This document shows, one piece after another, positions 12,488 to 23,814 of a stretch of DNA of 41,907 nt. The DNA is from Rhizophagus sp. LPA8_4_AMF (lineage: Eukaryota > Glomeromycota > Glomeromycetes > Glomerales > Glomeraceae): the NCBI GenBank assembly GCA_021464525.1, contig JADRCO010000232.1, forward strand, positions 1 to 41,907, in the 5' to 3' direction. Below the pieces are notes generated by a model, which made no database searches, was not told the DNA's origin, and worked only from the letters and a program-made list of their open reading frames with translations. How positions within the stretch are numbered: the stretch's first letter is position 1; each line of letters starts with the position of its first letter. The position numbers and the translations under genes were made by a program.

Positions 12488-12682
12488 ATTCCGCGCATTA
12501 ATTATTCGGTTACGGTACGCTTCGTCGAAGTTCAATTCGCCGAAACCAATTTTACCGAATTCATCTCGTCGAAGGGAATTTCGTCGAAGGATATTTCGCC
12601 GAATGGGCGTTTCATCGAAGACATCTTGCCGAATCCTTTTCCCGAATCGTCCATTTCGTCAAGGGACACCTCGCCGAAAATG
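12488..12682. repeat. TTCGNCGAA palindromic short-period array
   Basis: About eleven degenerate units of roughly 15-17 bp share the self-complementary core TCG(T/C)CGAA (for example TCGTCGAAG at several points between 12515 and 12600, and TCGCCGAA near 12537, 12597 and 12672). The tract is much more GC-rich than its surroundings. Because units are spaced near-regularly and each is palindromic, a long open frame (12426-12686) arises, but it reads as Arg/Ser-rich low complexity and is not credible as a gene. A related TTTCACCGA-type array lies at 25690-25990. Confidence 0.75.
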
Positions 12683-12689
12683 TTAGTGA

Positions 12690-13278
12690 TTAACATATTT
12701 CCTTAATCATTAACAAATAGTTTATAAAATTACGGAATTATTTATTCCATATAAAGAATATTTGTATGAATTGTTTCAACAATTTCCTGACGAATGATAG
12801 TATTATTATAAGTCGTTAAAGTATTCCTATTGTATTAGCTTGTTCAAACGGATATGATCTGTACAGATCAATGAATCACTGGTTCGGATTGTTGGCAGGT
12901 ATTACGATTCAAACAATTTAGATAAATTTTTCCCAATCACTGCCAATTTTTTTTTTTTTTTTTGGCTAGATATGTTTTTTTTACTAAATAAAAAATATAT
13001 TTATTCAAATAAAAATATATATTACTATTCATTTGTCTATATCATATATTGAATTTTTATTGTTAAAAATAAACTATTTGAAAAATATTTTCAACTTTTA
13101 GTTTCTAAGTTTAAATTGTCTGCCTTATTTTACGAAGAGAATGTATTAAATGGATAAGCAAATTCAACTTATTTGTATTTAGGAGTCTAAAAATTTATTT
13201 TCGTTAAAAGCTAATTATGCATATTGACATTAATGTACATTACGATCATGAAAACTAAATTTTGATTCAGTTGTTTGT
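12690..13278. other. Non-coding stretch with a poly-T run
   Basis: A T-run near 12947-12964 and otherwise plain AT-rich DNA. No gene is seen. Confidence 0.45.
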
Positions 13279-13440
13279 AAACCGAGCATTAAACTGAATT
13301 ATATTTATTATATTGTTTAATTCTTTGGCTATTTCAAATTCATCTTGAATGTCGTTAATCATTTCCAATCGTTTGTTATATACTAATTCATCAATAGAAT
13401 TTGAAAGGTAATCATAATAATAAACATATAAAGAATTTAA
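13279..13440 (-). pseudogene. Coding-like remnant, unknown product
   Basis: The minus strand reads about 50 codons without a stop and with protein-like composition ('YYYDYLSNSIDELVYNKR', 'EMINDIQDEFEIAKEL'), ending in TGA at about 13279. Just upstream the frame is broken by two stops. I do not recognise the family; it is a helical, charged segment. It could belong to the same dead gene as the fragments at 14100-15360, but nothing proves a link. Confidence 0.3.
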
Positions 13441-14320
13441 TCTTATTCAGCATTCGTTAATGCATTAGGATAGAAGAGGTAAAAATTTTATTTCAATCAT
13501 GTAACGAAAATTTATCAAATTCCGATTCTTATAATTCAGTCGAAATCGTTCCAATTAAACGACTTATTCTGTAAAACAAGCAAGAGGTAAGTATTTCTAA
13601 TCATCGATATTATTTTAGCATTATATGCAAGAAAATTAATATACTTATTTTTTATACAGTGTTAAGGCTAGGATTATCTGTTCATCGAGCCGTTGGTTAT
13701 TGATAAAAGTGATACATCGACACAGCAAAAAAGTTTAAAAAAAAGGATTAGTGTATCGACTACTAAAGGTAACACGAGATGCTGTTGTTTAAACTATTTT
13801 TGAGGTAAAGTACTTTACAAAACCACGAACTGCCGATAATATGAACGAACAATCCCAATTTACGCTAATTCATACTCACCAATTTCTTTTTTATTATTTT
13901 CATGAATGTAGAATATAAACAATTAAATAAAATTCAATTTCTTCACCAGCCTATCCTTAGAGAAATTTTTTCACATAATATACTTCATGTATTACTACCC
14001 TTCAATTCATATAGTATCCCATGACGATACGAGAAAAAAAAAATACAAAAATACATCAAATAATAATCCTCATTACGCACCAAAGAACTTCACATGATCA
14101 AATACGATGGGCATCCTTAACGGCTTAACCTAGGCTCCGGCAGTATTAGGATAATATTCTATATTCTACATCATCCGCATCTTCAATCGCTTTATCAATT
14201 AACAAATCAATCGGTATAAACGATGAAATGATATCCATGACCTTAATAATAAGAAACAAAAGTAACAAGCAAATTGTTTTTTTATTATATAGAAGTTAGC
14301 CTGCAAAGAGACAATATTGC

Positions 14321-14503
14321 ATGACTGCAAGATTCGCATCAGTCAAATGGGAGCAGCTGTGTCTGACAGAGAAAAGACCGAAAATTTTATATGAACTCCA
14401 ATCTCTCGGTAATAGCCAAGAATTGGGACAATTCGAATCAAAGGAAGTTTACTTGCCATTTAACACACATTTGGAAGAAATTTTTGAGATAATATCAATG
14501 TAG
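14321..14503 (+). pseudogene. 60-codon open frame, unknown, doubtful
   Basis: A 60-residue frame with mixed, protein-like composition ('SVKWEQLCLTEKRPKILYEL'). No family is recognised, no intron signals are seen around it, and there is no clear upstream context. On the other strand at about 14100-14240 another short coding-like run reads 'MDIISSFIPIDLLIDKAIED'. Either may be a fragment of a dead gene; chance is possible. Confidence 0.2.
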
Positions 14504-14584
14504 TACCATTTATTTTCATATATTTATTTATTTATTTTCTTTTTTTGTACAAAAATATATAGTAAATTCAGATATTTTGTTTTT

Positions 14585-15360
14585 TAGTATTTTGTTTTGT
14601 TTTATTCAATAGCGGCATATCCTTTAAAATCAATTTGTCATCAGCCCAACCAAATTTTTAAATTATATCACCGCCACCTACATTAAAATAAATCCTAATT
14701 AATACGTACTGTGTTAATGCAATTGTTTAAGGTATTTTACCTTCATGGCCTCAAAAATGGTCGCGTGAAATAATTTCTGCTCTTACCGTTGGATCACTTT
14801 CACTAGCTAATATCGGTCTGATCCGGTTTGACTTGGATTTAACAACACTAGTAAAAGTGTTAAGAGTATCATTATACATGGGTATAAGAATAGAATTTTT
14901 GATATTTAAGATTAATGGATTTCAAAATTGATTCAATCGCCTCGATCATATTAGCCTTAAGACCATTTGTGTAAGATATGTACTGCAGGGTTATTAACAA
15001 TACTGAAATATTAGTTATTTATTAAGTGCAATTGTGCTTATAAAAAAATATGTATAATTATTAATACTTACCTATTGTTTGTCTTTTACACAATAATATG
15101 CTTCATTCAGAACGACTTTGAAGTCGGATAGCAACTGAACGTGTAAGAATCCGAATACGATAAACACTTTCGTTACATGGTTAATCATAGTTCCTCTTTC
15201 CTCTTTCCTTTGGAAACATTAACAATATAATGCTAAATTAAAATGCATCACAATAGGGTCTCGAATCATAAATGTGCCCACTTCATGTTCAAACGTCTCC
15301 ATTATTTGTTCCGCTCTCGTCCGATTAAATATAGTAGGCTTCACAACGGGATTTGTGATA
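14585..15360 (-). pseudogene. Decayed multi-exon gene, product not recognised
   Basis: Four minus-strand blocks look coding. The first (about 15355-15240) reads 'PTIFNRTRAEQIMETFEHEV'. The second starts at ATG 15188 ('MINHVTKVFIVFGFLHVQ') and stops at TAG 15074-15072, directly before a GTAAGT at 15071. The third follows an acceptor (TTTCAG ending 15003) and reads 'GLKANMIEAIESILKS'. After a frameshift it continues as 'RPILASESDPTVRAEIISRD', ending near 14750. After another short intron-like gap, 'KFGWADDKLILKDMPLL' follows a TAG acceptor near 14682. Stops and one frameshift show it is not functional. The blocks are helical and charged. I cannot name the family. Confidence 0.45.
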
Positions 15361-15429
15361 CCGTATGTAACGTATGTGAAACTTCAATTTCATTCACTGA
15401 GCTAGCGTTAAAAAAAACCATATGTTAAT

Positions 15430-17070
15430 AAAAAATCCTTATATAAAGAATTTTAATTTCAATACGAAAATGAGCGATTAAAGAGATCTTTAAATAATGA
15501 ATCGTATCTTTCTTCCTCTCCAAGCTTTAACGCAATAAAATAACCTCATTTTTTCACTTAGCCAACGTTTTTTTTAAAGAAATTACATGAAAATGACAAA
15601 TAAAATAAAATATAAAAAAGAATTGTGATCGGTGGCTTAAAATCAATGATTTTCTTGCTTTTCAATTTCTATTGAAGCGCGCTCTTAACCATGCTTAACA
15701 ATATTTGTATGAACAATAGATCTTTATTTGATATTCGTCCTTTGATCCTAAACGACTTATGCTGCCTGGAAATTCGTAAGGGAGCTTTTATCAATACGTA
15801 TTCTTTGAGGCATAATTAACTCTCCTTCGGATCTGATTCTCGGGTGCCATTGTTTAAAAATTAAAGACGCGAAAATTTAATATTCTTTATACCAGGATTT
15901 GGGATCCTAATTCCTAAATTGTACACAATTAGAAAAATAATATAAGAAAATATTTTCCCAAACTGTGTAAAATTAGTCAATATATTGTCCAAATGGAAAT
16001 GAATTACTTAAAGAATTCAAAGAGTCATGAATCATTAAAAGAATTCAAAGAACCAAATCACACTTAATTTCACGCAAATTACTTTACACGCAGTCTGGAT
16101 CATTAAATCGGATCTGTTTGTATAAAAGGGCAATATATTTTTCCACTGTAGCATGGAAAATGAATATTCTTAATTCCCAAGATTCTAGAAAAGATGATTT
16201 GGGACAAGCCTCGATAACAAATAATTTGTTCTGAAGCGACAATCGCAATCGGCTCCGTAAATGATAATGCCGGATCAAAACGGATCTTCTATTTAATAAG
16301 AATATAGAATGAAAAGTTTTTATGTTAATTTTTAAATTATATTGACACTAATTAGTTCCACCTATATCGATATGTTTTATCAAATTAAAAAGAAAATCTT
16401 CCTCCTAACTTGTGGCTACTTCTTATTGCATCTTCTGTAGAGCCGCCGATTATAATTCAGATTCTTAATGCAATCAAGATTTCTTTTCTCTTGTAATATT
16501 TTTAGACTAAGCACCAATGGAGTTTCGAAAAAAATCTTTCGAATTACTCATTTCTGATGGACCAGAGTCGGTATCATCATTGGTGAAGTTCGAAGGAAAT
16601 CGGTTTCAGTTCTTGTTATTTAAATATTTGCGTAAATTTTTGGCCAACAAGCTTGCAAAGGGAAAATCTTTCTAAACTATTACTAGGTATTAAGGAAGGA
16701 TATATCTCAATAAACAGCTTTTCTCGCGGCTTAGTTACAATGTATCGTCGTCCAGAATTGCATAGATACCAGCTCCGATACTGCATGCAATCATAATATA
16801 GTAATCACCAAATAATGTGAGGAGTGTAAGATGCCGTTGCTCATTCAGCTGCAACTTCTAAGTAGAAAATTGGATCAATAGTTATTAACCGATATCAGGA
16901 TGAGTTACGACTTTGTCCTTGTGAAATCATTGACGTCTTATTCTCTAATGAATGTAAGAGACCATTCTTCTTAATTATAAGTTCGCCGCACTCAGCTGCA
17001 GCTGTTGAAAATTATATCTTAACACGTAGACTTGTGTATTCCAATTTTATCACATTTGTGTAATGAGACT
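15430..17070 (-). other. Scattered coding-like fragments, no gene defined
   Basis: Minus-strand pieces look protein-like. Between about 16085 and 16275 one reads 'DPALSFTEPIAIVASEQ' and 'RILGIKNIHFPCYSGK' in the frame alternative to the one starting at ATG 16278. Around 15840-15700 is 'APENQIRRRVNYASKN', and around 16740-16620 'VTKPREKLFIEIYPSLIP'. None joins into an open gene. A tandem duplication of AAAGAATTCAAAGA sits near 16010-16050. These may be upstream exons of the relic at 14585-15360. Confidence 0.3.
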
Positions 17071-17074
17071 TTGC

Positions 17075-17235
17075 CAAATAATAGAGTAAAAAAAGCCCCG
17101 TCTCCAAAAATGCGTGATCCACCGCGGGCTTGACACAGGTGATCGTGCAAGAATAAAAAGTGCAATTTTGACCCGGTGTTGGGCACCTCTATAGGTCTGA
17201 TATTTTTAACCGGGAGTCCGAAGATATTATGATTC
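17075..17235. repeat. GC-rich island, possible dispersed repeat
   Basis: About 150 bp of much higher GC than its flanks (phrases such as GATCCACCGCGGGCTTGACA and TGACCCGGTGTTGGGCACC). It has no open frame and no tRNA boxes. This kind of compositional island usually marks a mobile-element copy; no second copy is seen in the window. Confidence 0.35.
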
Positions 17236-18220
17236 AGAAATTCTTTAGGTTATGGTATTTTATTTTAGTCTGAAAACTAGGACGAGTGAAAGGTGATTAT
17301 ATTTAATAATAATCTCTAAAAATTGCTATAACAAATTTCTTAATCTTAATTAACATAGTTTAATATAATTTAAATTTACACTTGCCAATATAATTATTTT
17401 ATATTGATTTAAAAAAATATACTTGTTTTATCTTATTTATTTTTTTGCAAAAGGAATGTAAAAGAAAAGAAAATATTAAATTATATTCTATGTGAATATT
17501 AATATGCTGCATAAAACATGATTAAAGTATACTTTCATAAAATAATTCATATAAACAGTTAATTCTTAAAAATATTTTAAAGAAGCGTTACGAAATCCGG
17601 AGCTTTACCATGTTTTTAAATGATCGAAAATATACAAGTTTAAAAAAAGTAAACAAGTACGGTATACAGGTTAAAATAGGTGGATCATCACATGGCCAAT
17701 TAACCGGTCGATATGTATGTAATATAAGAACCAATTAAACATCAACTCAAAGAACATGCGGGCGGACAACGTGACATTTTTGTACCACCACGGCTAGAAC
17801 ATATATAGTCCTTCGCTACGCTCCGGACTAAAAAATTGCAATTTTTTTATCTTTATATTTTCCCATTATAAAGATTATCAAAAGGTTAAATATTGCACAG
17901 CAATAAAAATATAAAACTAAAATTTTCTAATTTACTGAAATTTCATATCTATTTAATAAGTTTAAACTTTTATTATAAAATCAAATATATATAAAGTTAA
18001 TTCTTTAAAAACGTTTAAAGAAGCAGTTGTATATAAATATAAAGTCCATCTTAATAGTTTTAAAGAAACTTAATATTTTATCTGAAGTAATAATAGCAAG
18101 AAATTTTACTATGATATCTCTATAATATTTATTCCTTTCATTATGAATCTTCTATACTAGTATTTGACTTATTACTACAATAATTAAAAATAATGTCATG
18201 AATGGAGAATAAAGAAGGAC
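17236..18220. other. AT-rich stretch with one GC-rich foldback motif
   Basis: A short coding-like run reads 'QLKEHAGGQRDIFVPPRLEH' (+) near 17740-17800. It is followed by TAGTCCTTCGCTACGCTCCG and GGACTA (17806-17830), a small inverted repeat. No gene can be assembled. The rest is low complexity. Confidence 0.35.
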
Positions 18221-18225
18221 ACACA

Positions 18226-19445
18226 TTACTTCGCTTTCCCTTAAATGCTCCTTTTAATGGGCTAAGTCTTTCTAAGGATTTATAGAACATCTAAATATAA
18301 AGAATAGGAGTTTCAAATTTAACTAAAATTATGAAACACTTTAATAATGCTGGATTTTCTATTATAGAAAAATTGAATTACTGTATTCATTAAGCAGATT
18401 AAAATAGCACGAGGAGCCAAAATTCCAGATTTTGTAAACACTCTATATGTAATTTCTTCCCATTTCTCAATAATGCTTCAGTGTGAACGTTTTAGGTAGA
18501 TGGGAAGAATAATTAGTTGACTATGCCACCGGATAGACAGTGCTTTCTTTAAATGTACCTGACCCGACCCGTTGACGTTTAATGAAAGAAGTGATTTATT
18601 ATTTTTTAATGAAAAACGTCGAACCCGACATTTATACATTAAAAAAACGAAAATACTCCCTTTTAAATATATAAAAGAATATTAGGCTAAAAGTGAATCT
18701 ATAGGGGTTTCAAATTTAACTAAAATTATGAAACCTTTTAGTGATGCTGGATTTTCTATTATAGAAAAATTGGATTACTGCATGTCATCATGATCATTAA
18801 GCAGATTCTAAAAAATAGCACGAGGAGTCAAAAATCCAGATTTTATAAACTCTCTGTATGTATTTTCTTCCCATTTCTCAATAATGCTTCAGTGAACTTT
18901 TTAGGTATGAGTAATTAGTTGAATGTGTCACAGTAGAAGGCCGGGATATAGAGGACACTTGCTTTCCTTAAATGCTCCTTATGTCTTGTCTTGAGATGGT
19001 ATGTTTTGAGATGAGACGACTTAGCCAATATCTACTCAAAATATATCACCCCAAGATACATCACTTCAAGACATATAAAAGGACTGAAATTCTCTAATAC
19101 TATTGCCACAAATGCAGATGGTACTCTTTCTAAGGATTTGTATCACTGCATGCCATCATGATCATTGAACAGATTCCAAAACATAGCATGAAGAGTCAAC
19201 AATCTAGATTTTGTAAACACCTCCATATGCATCTTCTTCCCATTTCCTGGATGGGAAGACAATAATTAGTAGTTGAATGATAGAGAGGCCACACATTACT
19301 TTGCTTTTCCTTAAATGCTCCCTTTAATGTCTTATTGGTTAAGTCTTTCCAAGGAATTGTATCACTGTCATTATGATCATTAAGTAGATTTCAAATAGCA
19401 TAAAAAGTCAAAGATCCAGATCTTGTAAATGCTTGTTTTAGTGCA
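18226..19445. repeat. Imperfect tandem repeat, four units of 150-400 bp
   Basis: Units share, in order, 'CTTTCCTTAAATGCTCC' (18231, 18959, 19298, and a diverged form near 18541), 'TTTCAAATTTAACTAAAATT' (two units), 'TCATTAAGCAGATT', 'AGCACGAGGAG.CAAAA', 'CCAGATTTTGTAAAC' (18426, 18835, 19203, 19417) and 'TTCTTCCCATTTC'. Unit lengths vary by internal deletion. At 19034-19070 one unit carries a 37-bp block also found near 32741-32777. There is no coding potential; this is probably a decayed non-autonomous mobile element amplified in tandem. Confidence 0.7.
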
Positions 19446-19890
19446 TTGTCTTCCAAAGAATGTAGGGGGAAAATGAAGGATATAATTGTTATTAAAATAA
19501 TTGAATTGAATAAAGTTCTAATATCATTTGTTATATGAATCTAATGAATTTAGTAAATCTAATAAATTAATCTTTTAAAAAAAAAGGTATATAAAATTCT
19601 AATTTTCTATAATTTAAATTAAATTCATTTAATAAAAATGAATAATCTTTTTAATTATAGGATAAAGCAATTGGGTAATAATTCTAATTCAACTAACTGA
19701 GTTTAATTATATAATTATATATCCTCTATAACTATTTTATATATTAGTTGTATAATTCTAATCTTAAAAATTCTATCTAAAGATTCTGTCTTTATATTTC
19801 TTGAATATATTGTTGTTTAATTAAAAACATATAATTAGCAATAGTATCTACTTTGCCTTCAGTCTACCATAGTTGTAATAGGTTGTCCAA
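19446..19890. other. Non-coding AT-rich stretch
   Basis: No gene or clear repeat is seen. Confidence 0.45.
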
Positions 19891-19892
19891 TA

Positions 19893-20285
19893 TCTTCTTG
19901 TGTAAAATAACAACTTATAAAACCATAGAAGTATAGATATCCCGGCTTAAACTGGCCCATCGCAATATTATTCTTTGCCAGGATTTCGGGACCAGGTATA
20001 AGGCGTGTGATGGATCGCCCAGTTTTATTTGAGCCATGGCAATGTCATTTTTTAGCAGAATTTTGGGACTAATGCCTTCTTGTGTAAAATAAAATCATAG
20101 CCAGTTTTAAACTGACCCATCGCAATATTCTTCTTTGCCAGGATTTCGGAACCAGGTATAAGACGTGTGAATGGATAGCACAGCTTTACTTGACCCATAG
20201 TAATGTCATTTTTTGGCAGAATTTTGGAACTAATACTTTCTTGTGTAAAATCACAACTTATAACTATAATCTTCTCGCTTTGCAC
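19893..20285. repeat. Nested tandem repeat, about 160-180 bp units
   Basis: 'CTTCTTGTGTAAAAT' starts units at 19893, 20075 and 20236. Within each unit a smaller half-repeat is seen, for example 'TTTGCCAGGATTTCGG.ACC' alternating with 'TTT.GCAGAATTTTGG.AC' about 85-90 bp apart. The minus strand is open for 77 codons across it and shows the same internal repeat at the protein level ('SKILPKNDITMGQ' and 'SEILAKKNIAMGQ'). That open frame is more likely a reading of the repeat than a gene, although a diverged repeat-protein exon cannot be excluded. Confidence 0.7.
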
Positions 20286-20289
20286 TTTA

Positions 20290-21095
20290 AGAGTATTGAC
20301 ATGCCCTATTATTAAAACAGAGTAATGTAATAAATAAATTTACTTATATTTGATAATATTATTTCTTACATTTCTTTTTCTGATTTGTGACATCAATTGT
20401 TACTTTCTATCTATAATTATATGATAAAGATAGTCTATATGTACAATTTTTGTATAGTAAGTAATAATAAATTCCAGCTTAACTTCATGATTTCTGGAGA
20501 AAATTTATTATAATAAAACCCAAGATTCATTCCAAAATTTTATTTTATCAAATTCCATGAAGACTAAATAAATATTATCAAGATATTACTTATAAATTCT
20601 AAAAAATTTTGATTTTTGATAATTTTCCATTAAAGTTTATAAGATTTAATGCATAACAAAATAATTATGCATTAATGTATCGGAACTTTCTTCTAATGAA
20701 TCAGCAATTCGCGTGGAATTTTTCAGTCATCTATTGTGGATTCACCATTAGGCAACCTCAATAATATGATTCGGAAAGAAAAAATTAAGTTTGATGAAAA
20801 TTAAAAAGAAATTTTGGAAAAACAACCTTTTAGTTATGATTTTATATTGAAATTCAAAAAGAAAAGTATAGATGCACAGCCAGTGCACAGCCTATGATTC
20901 ATATTACTGTTTATTATGTAATGTTTATTTAATTGGTTACTTTGCCTCATTATGCATGGCTTATATTATAACGTTGCTAAATGTAATTGGTCAATAAAGT
21001 GAAGCCACATACATTTGAAATGTTTATGTAAAGTCTGTCATAATTTTTGAGCATATGTATTTTTAAAGTTTCTTTTATTTGATTTGATTTGATTA
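20290..21095. other. Non-coding AT-rich stretch
   Basis: No gene is seen. Apart from AT-rich low complexity, a short duplication of 'CACAGCC.' occurs near 20874-20893. Confidence 0.4.
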
Positions 21096-21100
21096 AAACT

Positions 21101-21270
21101 CTCTATAAGCCATTTAAGCCAAGTCAAGCTTTTCCTAAAAAGGCAAGCCTTTGCAAGCCTTTACCAAGCCTTGATATCCAAAATTATAATTAATTAATTA
21201 ATTAGTAAAGCTTGGCAAGATTTGGGATTTTTTAAGTAAGGCTTGACTGGCTTAAATGGCTTACGGAGAG
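21101..21270. mobile_element. 170-bp foldback element (MITE-like)
   Basis: The left end CTCTATAAGCCATTTAAGCC and the complement of the right end CTCTCCGTAAGCCATTTAAG match over about 30 bp with small gaps, and both continue into GTCAAGC. Inside the left arm AAGCCTTTGCAAGCCTTTACC is a short subrepeat. It has no open frame. The terminal inverted repeats and size fit a non-autonomous DNA transposon. Target duplication is unclear in the AT-rich flanks. Confidence 0.72.
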
Positions 21271-22190
21271 CTTTAGATTTGACACAGTATTAGGTTTTCA
21301 TAGTGAATTGGTGTATTTGATTGGTTAAATATCATATAATGGAAAATTCGGAGTTTGTTATATCCTGTACTTCCTCTATACTCAATTCACAACCTCATTA
21401 ATGTTTTTTAATAAAGTTCACTTAAATAGCTATAATTTACCAACTTGGCTAAGGGATAGAAATAGCTCATTTGGCTCTATTTTGATTCTCTATTGGTTCT
21501 GCTTCAGTTTTCATTAAGCCAAATAAAATGCATCAAATTTGAGATGTCAATTAGAAAAATTATTACAATTTTTTTTAAAAGAATTCTTTTATATATTTTA
21601 TGCTCATCTTTAAAACTTTACTGAATTTGATTTTCTTTATAAATGTTGGATAAAAAATATTAGAACAATAACAATGTAAATGAAAGGAAATTAATCCAAC
21701 CGTATACAATAAATTATTGATATAGTATATTACACATCAGCTATATTATGATTGTCTTTTGGTTAAAGAATAATTGCCTAATAAAAAAAGTGTTTAAAAA
21801 CACAAAATAACAACAATATTTTTGTTACATAATGATGGGTAATTGCTATTTTATTACATAAAATAATTTTAGTAGATACAAGTGGATCGAATTTTTCCTG
21901 ATGAAATGACCTAATAGCGACTAAAGCGGTCTTAAAGCAAACATAATTCGTGCATTTATTTAAAATCCTAATGGATGTATAAACATAGAAAGAAAACTCT
22001 AAATATGATTCAATTATAATAATAAACTAAATGTTCCCGGTATATTATCATGCTGAATTAAAATTCGGTATAATTATTATTATTATAATTATTATTATTT
22101 TGTTAGTAATACGCACTTCTTATTGAATTTTATAATGTAAAATAAAAAACATATAAAATCATTACATAGTATTATAAGGTACAACTATCC
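21271..22190. other. Non-coding AT-rich stretch
   Basis: A run of ATT/ATA triplets near 22065-22100 and otherwise plain sequence. No gene is seen. Confidence 0.4.
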
Positions 22191-22195
22191 ACTCC

Positions 22196-22490
22196 GTTAG
22201 CCACAATGGATTGCGCCTGGGAGCGACTCGAGCGACTCATTTCGGTTCCGAACCGATACTATTTGAGGAGCGAGCCGAGTCGGCTCGAGTCGGCTCATCC
22301 ATTTCGGTTCCATTTCGGCTCCATAATCGGTTCTTGGTCAGTTCGGAGTCTGTTCATAACAAAATTTGTCAGAACCGATTCGGAACCAAAATGCCGAAGC
22401 GGATTCCTAAAGTCGAGTCGAGTCGACTGACTCGACTCAACGCGAGTCGATCCCATCCCTAAATTTTGCGCCACTAATTGGCACTTTAAC
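22196..22490. mobile_element. TAGGGATGG-type element (copy 2), possibly nested
   Basis: The right end CCCATCCCTA (near 22452-22461) matches the 7188-7391 element, and the interior again holds GGTTCCGAACCGA and many GAGTCGACTC-type palindromes (22210-22450). The left end lacks the TAGGGATGG terminus and starts GGGAGCGACTCG, matching the subterminal GGGATCGACTCG of the right end, so it looks truncated. TTGCGCC occurs on both sides (near 22212 and 22467). Farther out, TCCGTTA (left, 22193) and TAACGGA (right, near 22487) suggest a second, enclosing foldback element. Two overlapping open frames over it are products of the palindromes. Confidence 0.6.
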
Positions 22491-22750
22491 GGACAATCCT
22501 ATACTAACCAAGTATATCTATAAGTTTATATAAACGTAACCCTTGTACTCCTTACTATTCCTTTCGTTCGTGTTTTCTCGATTTAGTGAATTTGCTGGAA
22601 GTCTTGATTCACATGCTCTATTTACTCTATTGTGTTCATGACTTCATTTGGTGATGTGATTTTGTCACTCCTTCCTTTGTCCATCCGCATTGTTGAACCA
22701 CGCGAATTCAAAGTGGCCGTTTCCAAACGATATGACTGCCCGACATGACG

Positions 22751-22901
22751 TCAAAGTTTCAGCGTGAGTTGAATCTTCTTGTTTCTTCTTTGCTTCTTTT
22801 CCCTTCGTAATTCTGTAATGATATCTAAAACTTCCTCCGTTGTAACTTTACTTTGCGAAGTAGGGTTGATTTTTGGTATTTCTTCGAACAAAATGTTTTG
22901 T
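22751..22901 (-). pseudogene. Coding-like exon remnant, unknown
   Basis: After an AG at 22903-22902, the minus strand reads 50 codons without a stop, with a highly charged, helical composition ('QNILFEEIPKINPTSQSK', 'VLDIITELRREKKQRRNKK'), to TGA at 22753-22751. No partner exon or family is recognised. It may be a leftover of a gene interrupted by the element at 22196-22490. Confidence 0.3.
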
Positions 22902-22904
22902 CTA

Positions 22905-23810
22905 TATATATTTATTTACCATTCGGTATAATTATTTTTATTACTCAATCAATTATCTACAATTATTTACTTTAATATAACCGATACTGTATGACACATC
23001 TATAAGAAGGAAAGGAATCAAAAGAGTTTGCAGATAAAAGAAAAAAAGAATAACGAAATTATAATATCTGTTTTAACATAATCCTGTTTCTAGATAATTT
23101 TATCTTTGAATAAATGGTTCCATATTTTACCGTTTTTTTCGATTTAATAAAACGAATTTTTGTTTAAAATTAGAAATCAATGAAATGGAATGCATTTTGT
23201 AACGAAGTACTATAAAGATTTTAATAATTAGAGAAAAAAAAATAATTCCAAGAATCGATCTAATAAAGTTTTTACAATAATCAAATATAAAAATTATCTA
23301 ATTTCTCATAAAAGTAAATAAATAAAAATTATTTACCAATATAAACTGTATTTACACGTATATTCACAGTCAAATTCCGTTTTTTTTCATTTACGCCCAA
23401 AACTTAAAATGCTATCATATCATGATTATTCTGACCATCAATGAAACACAGAAAATACTTAAGGGTTCTTGAGGTTTTAACATATAGTACATATTGTGTG
23501 ATTTGTTTTTCTTTCTTCGTTTAACTCCCTTTGTCATGTTTCGCAATATTTTTAATTATTACGATCAATTTATATTTAAATTTAATTATATTTAGCAGCG
23601 TAATATTTCATAATTTTATTCATAATTTTCTATTTTAAACATTATATAACTAAAAAATAAACTTATTAACAAAATATTCATTATCTACATTAAAACGTGG
23701 TAACGATGCATACATTCTCAGAGATATCAAATGCGGCAATAGAGAGAACGCGTGAATTGCTAAAAGCAATAATAGGGAAGAAACTACACAGGTTTCAGTG
23801 ATACAGACGG
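22905..23810. other. Non-coding AT-rich stretch
   Basis: No gene is seen. The minus-strand open frame at 23650-23856 lies opposite the start of the coding-like plus-strand segment below and looks like its shadow. Confidence 0.4.
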
Positions 23811-23814
23811 AATG

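Noticed and set aside
12426..12686. 86-codon Arg/Ser-rich frame
   Set aside because: It coincides exactly with the TTCGNCGAA array; the composition is a reading of the repeat.
22206..22462. Two overlapping plus-strand frames of 74 and 83 codons
   Set aside because: They lie within the palindromic GC-rich foldback element; GC-rich repeats lack stops.
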